DNA of 64,000 nt, from positions 6,634,001-6,698,000 of the forward strand of contig NZ_CP140772.1 of NCBI RefSeq assembly GCF_037893185.1, given 5' to 3'. The translations under genes were made by a program, and so were the position numbers. Within the stretch, counting starts at the first letter, position 1. Each line of letters starts with the position of its first letter. The DNA comes from Chitinophaga sp. 180180018-3 (lineage in GTDB: Bacteria > Bacteroidota > Bacteroidia > Chitinophagales > Chitinophagaceae). Under the pieces are notes generated by a model that saw nothing but the letters and a program-made list of their open reading frames with translations, was not told the DNA's origin and did not search any database. Shown here piece after piece: positions 25,749 through 33,263 of the stretch.

Positions 25749-27407
25749 TTACCAGCTGCTGCTGGCGCCGCCGCCACCCGAAGAACCACCTCCCCAGTCA
25801 GAAGAGGAGGAAGAGGAGTCAGATGAAAACGACGAGCTCGAAGAAGAACTTCCGGAAGAAGAGCTGGAGATCTTCGGAATGGTAAACATATAATCGTGCT
25901 TGTATTTACAGGCGGCACATTCATATTCCTTCACGCCCCATCCTTCAGACGATGTGGTGGCTCTTTGTTTTGTAATGGCTTTATAGCATTTATAAGTAAT
26001 GTGATTACAGGATGGGCACTCGGCCATAGAAGTGCGAACATTGGCGTAATCGAGCACAGTGTGTGTATGACAGGAGTTACACTGCCATACATCATAATCC
26101 ACTGAATGCAGCTGTTCTTCTATTACCTGTGCCTTATCGAGATAACGGTTATCTGTTGCTTCATCGAGTTTTTCCATGGTTGCCGAACAGTTCGGGCACT
26201 GATAGGGATCGTTCCGGAGATGTTCCAGCCGGTTTTTCAATGCGGCCAGCCATAACCAGAGATAAGGTAAAGGGAAGATATAGCGGGCAGGCGCGATATC
26301 CCGCTGCACGATCGCCAGTTTCCCCCATTTCCCGTGGCGATCGCTGTTCTTCAGCATTATGGCTGCGCGGGCCGCAATAATGAGGATGGCAATGTGAATG
26401 AACAATACCCAAACCAGGTAGTATATCAATGATACCATCAGAATACCAACATCCATATGCCGTTGTATTGCCAGGAAACCGATAACAGCCCAGGCGCCCA
26501 GGTTGAGCAGGATCATGCCTGTAATACCGGGGTGCAGGAATTCGTTCGGCAGATCGTTTATGGTAGCAGGCGATTCATCTTTGCTCTTCTTTTTGAGTTT
26601 TTTACCGAAGAAAATATTCATCATGACTGCTGTAATAAACAGCCATACCAGGATTGTCCAGAAAGAAATATTGCCGCTGAAGCTATTGGAAGCATTATTG
26701 CTGAATTGCTGAGGTGCCGAAGCAGTAGTGGCACTTTCGGGGATGGCGGCTTCCTCTTCCCGGGCGGAATCTGCCATTTCCGTGATGGCTGCGGCAGGCG
26801 GGGCCACTGTTACCGGATTGAGTGCTACCAGGGAAGTATCCAATGCAGGCTGGTCGGGCAATTGATCGTAGGCATAGTTGCCATTATTAAACAGGGAAGC
26901 CACAGATTTTATTCCTTCGATAAAACCCGCATCATAGTCGTGTTGTTTGATATGCGGGATCATGTAATCCTGTTGTATGCGAAAGCAGATGACATCCGGC
27001 AGATCTGCCTCCAGGCCATAGCCTGTTTCAAATTCCAGCTTACGGGCATCTTCCACCATCAATATCACGAGGCCGTTATTCTTTGCCTTATCGCCCGGCT
27101 TCCAGTAATTGAACAGCCGGTGCACAAAATCGCGGGTATCATTTTGTCCGATGCTGTGCAGGACTACTACTGCTACCTGGGCCTTGCCGGAACGATCCAG
27201 TTCCGCCAGCTGCTGATTCAGCTGGCTCACGGTTTCGTCGGAGATCAGGTGATCAGGATTGCTGACGTAGCCACCACCGTTTTTCTTGGGGTCGGGCACA
27301 TTCTCCACACCAAACGATTGCTGCCGGGTATCATGACAGGATAACCAAAAAGCAGACAGCAATAAGAGGAACAAACTTCTGTTTAAAACGTGTATAAGAT
27401 GCTTCAT
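25749..27407 (-). CDS. TPM-domain membrane lipoprotein with zinc-ribbon segments and a Ser-rich tail
   Basis: This 552-residue protein has a lipobox-like LSC (Cys24), then a TPM domain (about 30-190). That domain includes SDETVSQLNQQLAELDRSGKAQVAVVVL and RKLEFETGYGLEADLPD, as in the YgcG/Psb32 family. A linker, then three or four membrane helices (about 245-385), follow. The C-terminal part has several CxxC pairs (CPNCSAT, CNSCHT, CPSCNH, CAACKY), suggesting zinc ribbons. It ends in a low-complexity Ser/Gly stretch finishing GGGGASSSW. TPM proteins have been linked to membrane-protein repair and to acid phosphatase activity, but the role here is unknown. The Ser/Gly tail is common in this family. 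Confidence 0.85.
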   Translation of the reverse strand: MKHLIHVLNRSLFLLLLSAFWLSCHDTRQQSFGVENVPDPKKNGGGYVSNPDHLISDETVSQLNQQLAELDRSGKAQVAVVVLHSIGQNDTRDFVHRLFNYWKPGDKAKNNGLVILMVEDARKLEFETGYGLEADLPDVICFRIQQDYMIPHIKQHDYDAGFIEGIKSVASLFNNGNYAYDQLPDQPALDTSLVALNPVTVAPPAAAITEMADSAREEEAAIPESATTASAPQQFSNNASNSFSGNISFWTILVWLFITAVMMNIFFGKKLKKKSKDESPATINDLPNEFLHPGITGMILLNLGAWAVIGFLAIQRHMDVGILMVSLIYYLVWVLFIHIAILIIAARAAIMLKNSDRHGKWGKLAIVQRDIAPARYIFPLPYLWLWLAALKNRLEHLRNDPYQCPNCSATMEKLDEATDNRYLDKAQVIEEQLHSVDYDVWQCNSCHTHTVLDYANVRTSMAECPSCNHITYKCYKAITKQRATTSSEGWGVKEYECAACKYKHDYMFTIPKISSSSSGSSSSSSSFSSDSSSSSSDWGGGSSGGGGASSSW

Positions 27408-27479
27408 TGGCGGAATTCTGTCTCCCGAAGATATACTTATTTAACTTTTTCTTTAACAGGAAAGCGGTATTTTACCCTT

Positions 27480-27995
27480 ATGAAGCCCATACTGGTCATA
27501 GTATTATGCTGTTCTACCACCTGCATTTTTGCGCAGGCCCCGAAAACTGATACCTCCATTAAGCCGCCTATACAACTGAAACCCGTACATATCATAGAAT
27601 ATCACTTCTTCAGGGATTCAGTGGCATTCAGAGAGGAGTATGCCAGGGAGATCACTTTCCGCCGTCACAAATGGTATGAAGTGTACCAGGGGCTCAGCCT
27701 GAATATCCATAACCTTTACCAGGTAATGCAGTTTAAAAATAACCGGAAGAAAGTGGCTTTCAGAAAGATGTTGCTGGCAAAGGAAGAAGAGATGTATGTC
27801 ACCCGGAATTATACTCCATCACTGGTTAACAAAGTGACTAAGCTGGATGGCGACAGCCTGCAGCTCTTCATGCGATATTATCAGCCGGAATATTCTTTCT
27901 TTAAAACGGCATCTGATTACGACATCTATCTTGATATCAGACAACATTACCAGGAGTTTCTCAAAAAGCGGGATAGTTTGCCGGGGCATCCGTAA
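27480..27995 (+). CDS. Secreted protein of unknown function
   Basis: This protein has 171 residues from the ATG at 27480, where a clear signal peptide begins (MKPILVIVLCCSTTCIFAQ, cleavage near residue 19). An upstream in-frame start at 27390 lies within the divergent gene and is unlikely. The mature part is rich in charged and aromatic residues (FRDSVAFREEYAREITFRRHKWYEVYQG) and has no further membrane segment. I do not recognise a family. It is divergent from the TPM gene (73 bp between starts) and is followed by another secreted hypothetical protein on the same strand after 161 bp. Confidence 0.7.
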   Translation: MKPILVIVLCCSTTCIFAQAPKTDTSIKPPIQLKPVHIIEYHFFRDSVAFREEYAREITFRRHKWYEVYQGLSLNIHNLYQVMQFKNNRKKVAFRKMLLAKEEEMYVTRNYTPSLVNKVTKLDGDSLQLFMRYYQPEYSFFKTASDYDIYLDIRQHYQEFLKKRDSLPGHP

Positions 27996-28156
27996 ATGTG
28001 ATTTCTTTGCACTGCGTGCATTTAAAATACTATATTTCCATATCTGTACGTTTTACTGGTTCAGACTCTTATTGGTGGCTCTGATAAAGATTGCCTAAAT
28101 TAGTGATCCTAAACCAGCTAAAGCTGTTAGTTTTTCAGATTTTCAATATAGCACAC

Positions 28157-29251
28157 ATGAAAAGGTTTTTCATACTGGTGGCCTTCTTCGTTCCGGTTTT
28201 ACTATCTGCCCAAACGAAGCTCAGTCAAAATATCATCGACGATTTTTCGAACCGGGTGGCCGCCCATTATCAATTGCCCCACGATTCCATTACCGGCTAT
28301 ATCGCCGAGCAGCTGACCCGCAGTGGTAATGCCGGGCTGGATATAGATTCCACCATTTTTGACCTGAAGAAGGATCCTGTTGCATTTGATGCAGCGCTGA
28401 AATACCTGTACCAATACAGCGATTGTAACCGTCAGCGTTTTATTACAAATCTGCGCAGCATGAACCTGCAAACCAACAGTGTATTCCCGATCGCAACTTA
28501 CACGGCCAATAAGTATAAGAACGATACCAAAGCATTACTGGACGATAAAAAGGACTTCCTGGCTACCTACGCAGGACCGGTGACCGGAAAAAAGCCACCG
28601 GCTACTATTGCAGAAGTAGCTGCAGCCAACAATGCTGCCGCCAATGCACCGGCTACCACAGGCAGCGCTACCGGCAACACTCCGGCGGAAAGTGGCAGCA
28701 CTACCGCTGCGAACCCCGAAGCACCTGCTGCGGATACCCGCAACTGGGAGGTACGCCCGCTGTTCCAGGTTCGTACGCCTGAACAGCTGGTTGAAATGTA
28801 TGGCGCAACCAACGTTACCCAGCACGATGCCATCAACCTCTCCGGCCAGAAAGACGGGGAAGCCTACCTCATCTATCCGGATACCGACAACGAGTTAGAA
28901 GTGCAATTTGACGGCGAAAACGGAAATATCGTAACATTTTCCCACTACCCTTCCAAATGGAAATCGCCTTATGGCATCAAAGCCGGCGATCCATTAGACA
29001 AGCTCAATAAGGTAAATGGCCGTCCTTTTAAGCTGAATGCTTTTGAATGGACCAATGGCGGACAGGTTACCAGCTGGAATGGTGGCGCCCTTGACGGCAA
29101 AAACGTCATCATTGTGCTGAAAGCCAATAATACCGGCGATCCCAAACAATACGACCAGGTAACCGGCGATAAAAGCCTCCGCTCTGACCTGCCTGTCCTG
29201 AAAAAACTGGACATAATTATTGAATCCATCGCATTTAAGGGGGCAAATTAA
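28157..29251 (+). CDS. Secreted protein of unknown function with Ala/Thr-rich linker
   Basis: This 364-residue exported protein has a signal peptide MKRFFILVAFFVPVLLSAQ. An N-terminal domain (about 20-150) is helical and contains one cysteine (SDCNRQ). A low-complexity linker rich in Ala, Thr and Ser follows (about 155-205). The C-terminal domain (about 210-364) includes LYPDTDNELEVQFDGENGN-like and GIKAGDPLDKLNKVNGRPFKLNAFEW segments. This second part resembles Bacteroidota secreted domains of unknown function that begin with VRTPEQLVEMYGATNV. I do not assign a role. The start was chosen at the signal peptide; an upstream frame start at 28091 is less likely. Confidence 0.72.
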   Translation: MKRFFILVAFFVPVLLSAQTKLSQNIIDDFSNRVAAHYQLPHDSITGYIAEQLTRSGNAGLDIDSTIFDLKKDPVAFDAALKYLYQYSDCNRQRFITNLRSMNLQTNSVFPIATYTANKYKNDTKALLDDKKDFLATYAGPVTGKKPPATIAEVAAANNAAANAPATTGSATGNTPAESGSTTAANPEAPAADTRNWEVRPLFQVRTPEQLVEMYGATNVTQHDAINLSGQKDGEAYLIYPDTDNELEVQFDGENGNIVTFSHYPSKWKSPYGIKAGDPLDKLNKVNGRPFKLNAFEWTNGGQVTSWNGGALDGKNVIIVLKANNTGDPKQYDQVTGDKSLRSDLPVLKKLDIIIESIAFKGAN

Positions 29252-29296
29252 CAGCCGGGTATTGTAGTTTTCAATCCTGCTGATTATCTTGTTCTA

Positions 29297-29761
29297 ATGA
29301 AAAAGCTGTTATTAACCGGCGGCCTGTTTTTGCTGGCCTTTATTGGTATTTCCACTAACATGAACGGTCAAACGAAGAAATATCCATCGCTGAACCATAT
29401 GGCCCTATATGTCGTGAATCTGGAGCGAAGCACTGTTTTCTACCGCGATATAGTTGGTCTGGAACCGATGGATGAGCCATTTAAAGATGGCAGGCACAGT
29501 TGGTTTAAGGTAGGTTCGCATAGCCAGGTACATATTATTTCCGGAGCTGCTGCTGCCGTGGCACACGACAAAAACACGCACCTCTGCTTCAGCGTTCCAT
29601 CCATGAGCGAATTCGTACCGGTATTGAAGAAAAATAACATCCCTTTTGAAGACTGGCCAGGCAAAGCCGGCTCCATTAATAAACGGGTAGATGGCGTACA
29701 GCAGATCTATTTCAAGGATCCGGATGGGTATTGGATAGAGATTAATGACGATAAATATTAG
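29297..29761 (+). CDS. Secreted VOC-family (glyoxalase fold) protein
   Basis: This 154-residue protein has a signal peptide (MKKLLLTGGLFLLAFIGISTNMNGQ). A single vicinal-oxygen-chelate unit follows: LNHMALYVVNLERSTVFYRDIVGLEPM (metal-ligand His near residue 34), HSWFKVGSHSQVHI, NTHLCFSVPSM and IYFKDPDGYWIEIND, with the C-terminal Glu ligand. The fold is found in lactoylglutathione lyases, dioxygenases and fosfomycin-resistance proteins. The export signal makes a cytosolic methylglyoxal role unlikely, so the substrate is unknown. It starts 45 bp after the preceding hypothetical gene and may share its transcript. Confidence 0.87.
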   Translation: MKKLLLTGGLFLLAFIGISTNMNGQTKKYPSLNHMALYVVNLERSTVFYRDIVGLEPMDEPFKDGRHSWFKVGSHSQVHIISGAAAAVAHDKNTHLCFSVPSMSEFVPVLKKNNIPFEDWPGKAGSINKRVDGVQQIYFKDPDGYWIEINDDKY

Positions 29762-29797
29762 CGTTAGTCTTTTTGTAGTCGACCGTCTTGCCCCCCT

Positions 29798-30106
29798 ACT
29801 TTCGCTGGCTTCATTGGTTTTTCCAGACCAAAGTTTGATGCTTATTTCACTCCCTGTATAGAAATAGGATGGCGGCTCCGTCAGGAAGCATGGAATTATA
29901 GGTTTGCCACTGAAGGTGCGAAGCGTTGCCTTCAATTTGGCTTCGACGTATTACATTTACCGGAAGTCTATTCTTTTACATCAGCACTCAACAAACGCTC
30001 TGAAAATGTCATGCAAAAGATCGGCATGCAAAAGGAAGGAGAATTTGAACACCCCGGAATTGAGGTGGGGCACAGGTTGAGGAGACATGTACTCTACAAA
30101 TTATGA
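29798..30106 (+). pseudogene. Truncated GNAT (RimJ/RimL-type) N-acetyltransferase
   Basis: Reading plus frame from about 29798 gives TFAGFIGFSRPKFDAYFTPC, then IEIGWRLRQEAWNYRFATEG, then AKRCLQFGFD and LPEVYSFTSALNKRSENVMQ, ending KIGMQKEGEFEHPGIEVGHR and LRRHVLYKL before TGA at 30104-30106. This is the C-terminal two-thirds of a GNAT acetyltransferase. It covers the acetyl-CoA-binding region (normally QxxGxG/A; here RQEAWNYRFATEG) and the final strands. The N-terminal ~60 residues are missing, and an in-frame stop (TAG at 29765-29767) lies upstream with no start codon in reach. I take it as a pseudogene remnant. Confidence 0.82.
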
Positions 30107-30167
30107 AACAGTGATTTTACTGATCACAGCAGCTGGGAGCTATTGATTTTTTCCTTAAATTCATAGT

Positions 30168-30797
30168 ATGTCATTACTGCTGAATGTTCCTGTTTCGGAA
30201 AGAGAATCTGCTGCGTCTAAAGGCGCGTTATGGGATAACATTGCCCAGGCATGGTATTTACCGGAAAACCAGTACGACAGGCTGATGGAAGTAGACAAAT
30301 GGATTCCGGGAAAAAACCCTGCGATTATTTTACCCAGTGAAATTACGGTTGTACATGCGCACCGCGTTTGCTGGAAATGCGGGCATCCCAATCGTGTTAT
30401 TGCGCTGGCGGGGAATTATTTTTTTGAGAAAGATATGAATGAACGCGACGAATCCGTGTGGCTGGCACAGGACTTCTTCACCTTATTTCAGCAGGTGACC
30501 CTTATTTCCGAGAACCTGCAGGATTTTCTGAAAGATAATTATCCTCATTTCAGGCAGGGCAGGTTGCCGGATAAGTCGGGGCAATACTGGCTCAACCATT
30601 GCGAATCCTGTAACGGCATACAGGGCGACTGGTTTTTATTCGAAGAAAACGGGAGTGTGTTCAATCCTGTTAACAAAGATGCAGCCACGCTGCTACTGAT
30701 CAAAAACTATCATCTGAAATACGCGCCGATGATAGATGCGGTATATACCCTGGGCGATCACCTGAGGATTATCAATGAATTTGCAGAGAGAACATAG
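30168..30797 (+). CDS. DUF5710-domain protein with CxxC zinc-binding segment
   Basis: This 209-residue cytosolic protein starts with a DUF5710 domain (LLLNVPVSERESAASKGALWDNIAQAWYLPENQYDRLMEVDKWIPG, residues 2-48). That small domain is often found near DNA-processing or mobile-element proteins and has no known activity. The rest has HRVCWKCGHPNRVIAL (about residue 64-79) and HCESCNGIQGDWFLFEE (about 144-160), two CxxC pairs that could bind one zinc ion. The gene faces the YhdJ-type methyltransferase gene, with only 16 bp between stops. A link to DNA modification is possible but unproven. Confidence 0.8.
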   Translation: MSLLLNVPVSERESAASKGALWDNIAQAWYLPENQYDRLMEVDKWIPGKNPAIILPSEITVVHAHRVCWKCGHPNRVIALAGNYFFEKDMNERDESVWLAQDFFTLFQQVTLISENLQDFLKDNYPHFRQGRLPDKSGQYWLNHCESCNGIQGDWFLFEENGSVFNPVNKDAATLLLIKNYHLKYAPMIDAVYTLGDHLRIINEFAERT

Positions 30798-30813
30798 CGG
30801 TATGCCAGGGGGT

Positions 30814-31641
30814 TCATACTGCCCTGCGCCGGAATGAACGGCTGGCGCGCTGTAACTTCTCTCCATTGTATTCTTCTGCCAGCTGCAATCTTCTTAATCC
30901 TATCTTCACATATTCTTCCTGGCGTTCGATACCGATACAATTGCGCCCCAGTTCTTTAGCGACTGCGCAGGTGGTGAATGTACCGGAAAAAGGATCCAGG
31001 ACCCAATCGCCGGGGCGGGAACTAGCCCTGATAATGCGTTCCAGCAATGCCTCCGGTTTCTGGCTGGGATGATTTTCATATTCGTTCATACGATAACGTA
31101 CCCGCGCAAAGTCCCATACATTACCGGGAACTTTCTCGGCATTGTATACGGCGGGCGCTGTTTTCCGGTAATCGATCAGCTTGCGCCGGGCTCCTGTTTT
31201 GGCTTCCACTAAAATATCAGCTGCATTGAAGGTGTAGTTGGTCTTATCTTTTACACCATACAGAATGGGTTCATACATAGAACCGAAGTATTTCCTGGCC
31301 TGTACACCGGAGCTGTCGTAGCTCCATACAATGCGCGAAAGAATATGTATTTTATTTCTCAGGTAGATATCAAAATAGGGCATGAACTGTGTGGCGGTCA
31401 TCACATAGAAACTACCACCCGGCGAGAGTTTCTGCAGGCAAAGATCTAACCACTGGTAGCACCATTGCAGGTATTCATCTTCCGATTCCCATTTCTCAAT
31501 ATCTCCGCTAAAATTTTTACCAATATTGTAAGGAGGATCAGCAAAGATCAAATCAACACTACCATCCGGAATCAGGGTTTGCAATGCCTGCAGGGCATCA
31601 CCGTGGATAATCTTATGGTTGTTTGTGCCGAGTAAGTTCAT
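30814..31641 (-). CDS. yhdJ: YhdJ-like site-specific DNA adenine-N6 methyltransferase
   Basis: This 275-residue beta-class methyltransferase resembles E. coli YhdJ over nearly its whole length, in segments such as IIHGDALQALQTL, DLIFADPPYNIGKNF, RIVWSYDSSGVQARK and GNVWDFARVRYRMNEYENHP, and QKPEALLERII. Catalytic motif IV DPPY is at residues 35-38, and the AdoMet motif DPFSGTFTTC is at 216-225. E. coli YhdJ methylates the second A of ATGCAT; the same target is plausible here but must be tested. No restriction gene is adjacent, so it is an orphan enzyme. Its start is 16 bp from the left arm of LIR7. Confidence 0.94.
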   Translation of the reverse strand: MNLLGTNNHKIIHGDALQALQTLIPDGSVDLIFADPPYNIGKNFSGDIEKWESEDEYLQWCYQWLDLCLQKLSPGGSFYVMTATQFMPYFDIYLRNKIHILSRIVWSYDSSGVQARKYFGSMYEPILYGVKDKTNYTFNAADILVEAKTGARRKLIDYRKTAPAVYNAEKVPGNVWDFARVRYRMNEYENHPSQKPEALLERIIRASSRPGDWVLDPFSGTFTTCAVAKELGRNCIGIERQEEYVKIGLRRLQLAEEYNGEKLQRASRSFRRRAV

Positions 31642-31656
31642 CAGATGCTAATTTAA

Positions 31657-31773
31657 AGAATTAGGGATTAGGAATGAAGAATGAAGAAACAGCGCGAAGA
31701 CCTTTCGGAAAATAATTTATTTGCTGAGGTCTTCGCGCGGTTTCTTCATTCTTCATTCCTAATTCCTAATTCT
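31657..31773. repeat. Long inverted repeat LIR7, 47-bp arms with two mismatches
   Basis: Arms 31657-31703 and 31727-31773 are complementary except at two positions. They consist of AGAATTAGGGATTAGG-type outer sequence, ATGAAGAATGAAGAAA, and the inner AGCGCGAAGACCT core seen in LIR1 and LIR3. The right arm contains the last codons (Ile-Arg-Asn) and stop of the DUF3817 gene. It separates that gene from yhdJ on the same strand, so it likely terminates the upstream transcript. Confidence 0.94.
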
Positions 31774-32067
31774 CCTCAAAATATGCTTATCAATGTAAAA
31801 ACTCCCAAATGGTATTACGCAGGCCAGCAGTACCTTCCAGGTGGTGGTACTGAATTTCCACCTGTAGGCGACGCCAGCACTTAGCGTGTTGAAGATGAAG
31901 AGCAGGAAAAGTGCGCCGTGAATGGGCCCCATCAGGCGCACCATGTGAGGGTTTCCGGAAAAGTATTTGAGGGGCACCGCTATGAAAAGCAGTACCAGCA
32001 ATGAGATTCCTTCGAGGATACCGATCAGGCGGAGGCGACCGATCTGCGTTTTAAATAATTGCAGCAT
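31759..32067 (-). CDS. DUF3817 family small membrane protein
   Basis: This 102-residue protein has three hydrophobic helices (about 12-32, 43-62 and 75-95). Conserved family segments are LRLIGILEGISLLVLLFIAVPLKY, the PIHGALFLLFIF core, and WKVLLACVIPFGSFYIDKHIL. DUF3817 proteins are short membrane proteins of unknown function in many bacteria. Its C-terminal Arg-Ile-Arg-Asn and the TAG stop lie within LIR7. It follows another small membrane protein by 17 bp, and both are probably controlled by the adjacent TetR regulator. Confidence 0.9.
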   Translation of the reverse strand: MLQLFKTQIGRLRLIGILEGISLLVLLFIAVPLKYFSGNPHMVRLMGPIHGALFLLFIFNTLSAGVAYRWKFSTTTWKVLLACVIPFGSFYIDKHILRRIRN

Positions 32068-32084
32068 GGTGATGTATTTTAAGT

Positions 32085-32549
32085 TTAGTAAATGCGGATA
32101 TAAGGCCGATGTGCAAAGGGAGAAAACGGCCAGGGAATGGCCAGCAGGATCATCAGTAGTGCAGCCGCAAACCAGTAAAGCATTATGCGGTATTTCTGCC
32201 GGTCGATGGCGGCGCGTTTACCGGCAGCAGACCCAATAGTGATCATGATCACCGCCAGCAACATCAGGGCAATATGCAGGTATTTGAAGAAAGATATTTC
32301 CCTCACCACCGCCGGATTATCAATAGCAGCCGGCGATAGTTTTACTATCGGGCTTTGGAAGTAAAGAATCATTCCGATGGTAAGTTGCAGATGCGCTAAG
32401 GTGGCCGTCCAATGACGGATACGATTAGCCGCCCCCGTGAACGGGCGCATACGGAAATATCCTCTCGCAGCGGTATAAATGGCATAGAACAGGCTTAGCA
32501 ACACCAGCCAGCGGGTGGCCGAGTGCAGCCATAAAAGTACGGCATACAT
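32085..32549 (-). CDS. Small membrane protein, probably TetR-regulated
   Basis: This 154-residue protein has four hydrophobic segments. It starts MYAVLLWLHSATRWLVLLSLFYAIY, with several conserved-looking His residues (HSATR, HWTATLAHLQL, YLHIALM) at membrane positions that could ligate haem or metal. I do not assign a named family. It is the first gene of a two-gene leftward unit with the DUF3817 gene. Its start is 5 bp from the palindrome ATACTAATTAGTAT, which matches the operator upstream of the TetR gene. Confidence 0.75.
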   Translation of the reverse strand: MYAVLLWLHSATRWLVLLSLFYAIYTAARGYFRMRPFTGAANRIRHWTATLAHLQLTIGMILYFQSPIVKLSPAAIDNPAVVREISFFKYLHIALMLLAVIMITIGSAAGKRAAIDRQKYRIMLYWFAAALLMILLAIPWPFSPFAHRPYIRIY

Positions 32550-32554
32550 AAAAA

Positions 32555-32568
32555 ATACTAATTAGTAT
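32555..32568. promoter_or_regulatory. Probable TetR operator, copy 1
   Basis: ATACTAATTAGTAT is a perfect 14-bp palindrome between the TetR gene stop and the start of the small membrane protein gene. The near-identical palindrome ATACTAAGTAGTAT occurs just upstream of the TetR gene itself. The shared half-site ATACTA...TAGTAT and the two locations make it a strong candidate for the TetR protein's binding site. Confidence 0.78.
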
Positions 32569-32586
32569 GTTTTTGAATAAAAAAAT

Positions 32587-33177
32587 TTACTTCAGCTTTT
32601 GCAGGTAAGTTTCGAATTCCTGCAGATAGGTTTTATAACAGCTTTTACCAAATACTTTCCCCATGTTGCGGATCCCTCCGTAGCCGGAGGTGATGAACAA
32701 TGCCGCCTGTTGCGGGGAGATATGTTTCCCCACACGCCCCTTCCGCTGTCCTTTTTCCAGCACGGCCTGAATATGCTCCTGCCATTGCAGCACCAGCTGC
32801 AGGAGCGCCTTTCTGAAATCTTCATTCACGGGCGACATCTCATCAATCAGGTTAATAGCCGGACATCCGTGTTCCACCTGGAAAAACGGATCTTTCAACA
32901 GCAGGTGTTTCATCATCTGATAAATGGCATCCAGGGGATCACCCGCTTCCAGCAATGGCCTGATCAAAGCGGCATACATGCCGGGATACACGACTTCTTT
33001 GATCATTGCCAACCCCATTTCATCTTTGGATTTGAAATGATAATAAAAAGCACCTTTCGTCACTTGTGTAGTGGCAATTATATCATCGATGCTGGTGGCC
33101 TGATAACCTTTTTTATAAATCAGCTCGAACGATCGCTGTAATATCATCAGCCGGGTAGAGGCTGCCTTGTTCGACAT
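32587..33177 (-). CDS. TetR/AcrR family transcriptional regulator
   Basis: This 196-residue repressor has the N-terminal DNA-binding domain TRLMILQRSFELIYKKGYQATSIDDIIATTQVTKGAFYYHFKSKDEMGLAMI (residues 8-59). It includes the canonical TTQVTKGAFYYHFKSK recognition helix region. The C-terminal ligand domain is divergent and of the TetR_C type. Its gene is flanked on both sides by copies of one palindrome: 3 bp upstream of its own start, and 5 bp upstream of the next gene. It therefore probably represses itself and the two small membrane proteins. The inducing ligand is unknown. Confidence 0.93.
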   Translation of the reverse strand: MSNKAASTRLMILQRSFELIYKKGYQATSIDDIIATTQVTKGAFYYHFKSKDEMGLAMIKEVVYPGMYAALIRPLLEAGDPLDAIYQMMKHLLLKDPFFQVEHGCPAINLIDEMSPVNEDFRKALLQLVLQWQEHIQAVLEKGQRKGRVGKHISPQQAALFITSGYGGIRNMGKVFGKSCYKTYLQEFETYLQKLK

Positions 33178-33180
33178 AAA

Positions 33181-33194
33181 ATACTAAGTAGTAT
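33181..33194. promoter_or_regulatory. Probable TetR operator, copy 2 (autoregulatory)
   Basis: ATACTAAGTAGTAT lies 3 bp before the TetR start codon and matches the palindrome at 32555-32568 at 13 of 14 positions. It lies just downstream of the putative -7 box at 33201-33208, where a bound repressor would block initiation or escape. Confidence 0.78.
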
Positions 33195-33200
33195 GTTTTG

Positions 33201-33208
33201 CAAACATA
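33201..33208 (-). promoter_or_regulatory. Putative -7 box TATGTTTG of the TetR gene
   Basis: The minus strand reads TATGTTTG, an exact TAnnTTTG match, 23 bp before the TetR ATG. The predicted transcription start would fall within or next to the operator palindrome. Confidence 0.55.
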
Positions 33209-33263
33209 GGTAAAATAGTCATTATCAAAAATTGTTTTTGTGGATAACGGGAGAAGAGAAATG

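Noticed and set aside
26457..27344. A 295-codon open frame antisense to the TPM-domain gene
   Set aside because: Shadow of the opposite strand; no recognisable domain or start context.
91..31773. The long inverted repeats as insertion sequences or complete MITEs
   Set aside because: No transposase frame, no target-site duplications visible at the ends, and stems differ between loci; mobility remains only a possibility.
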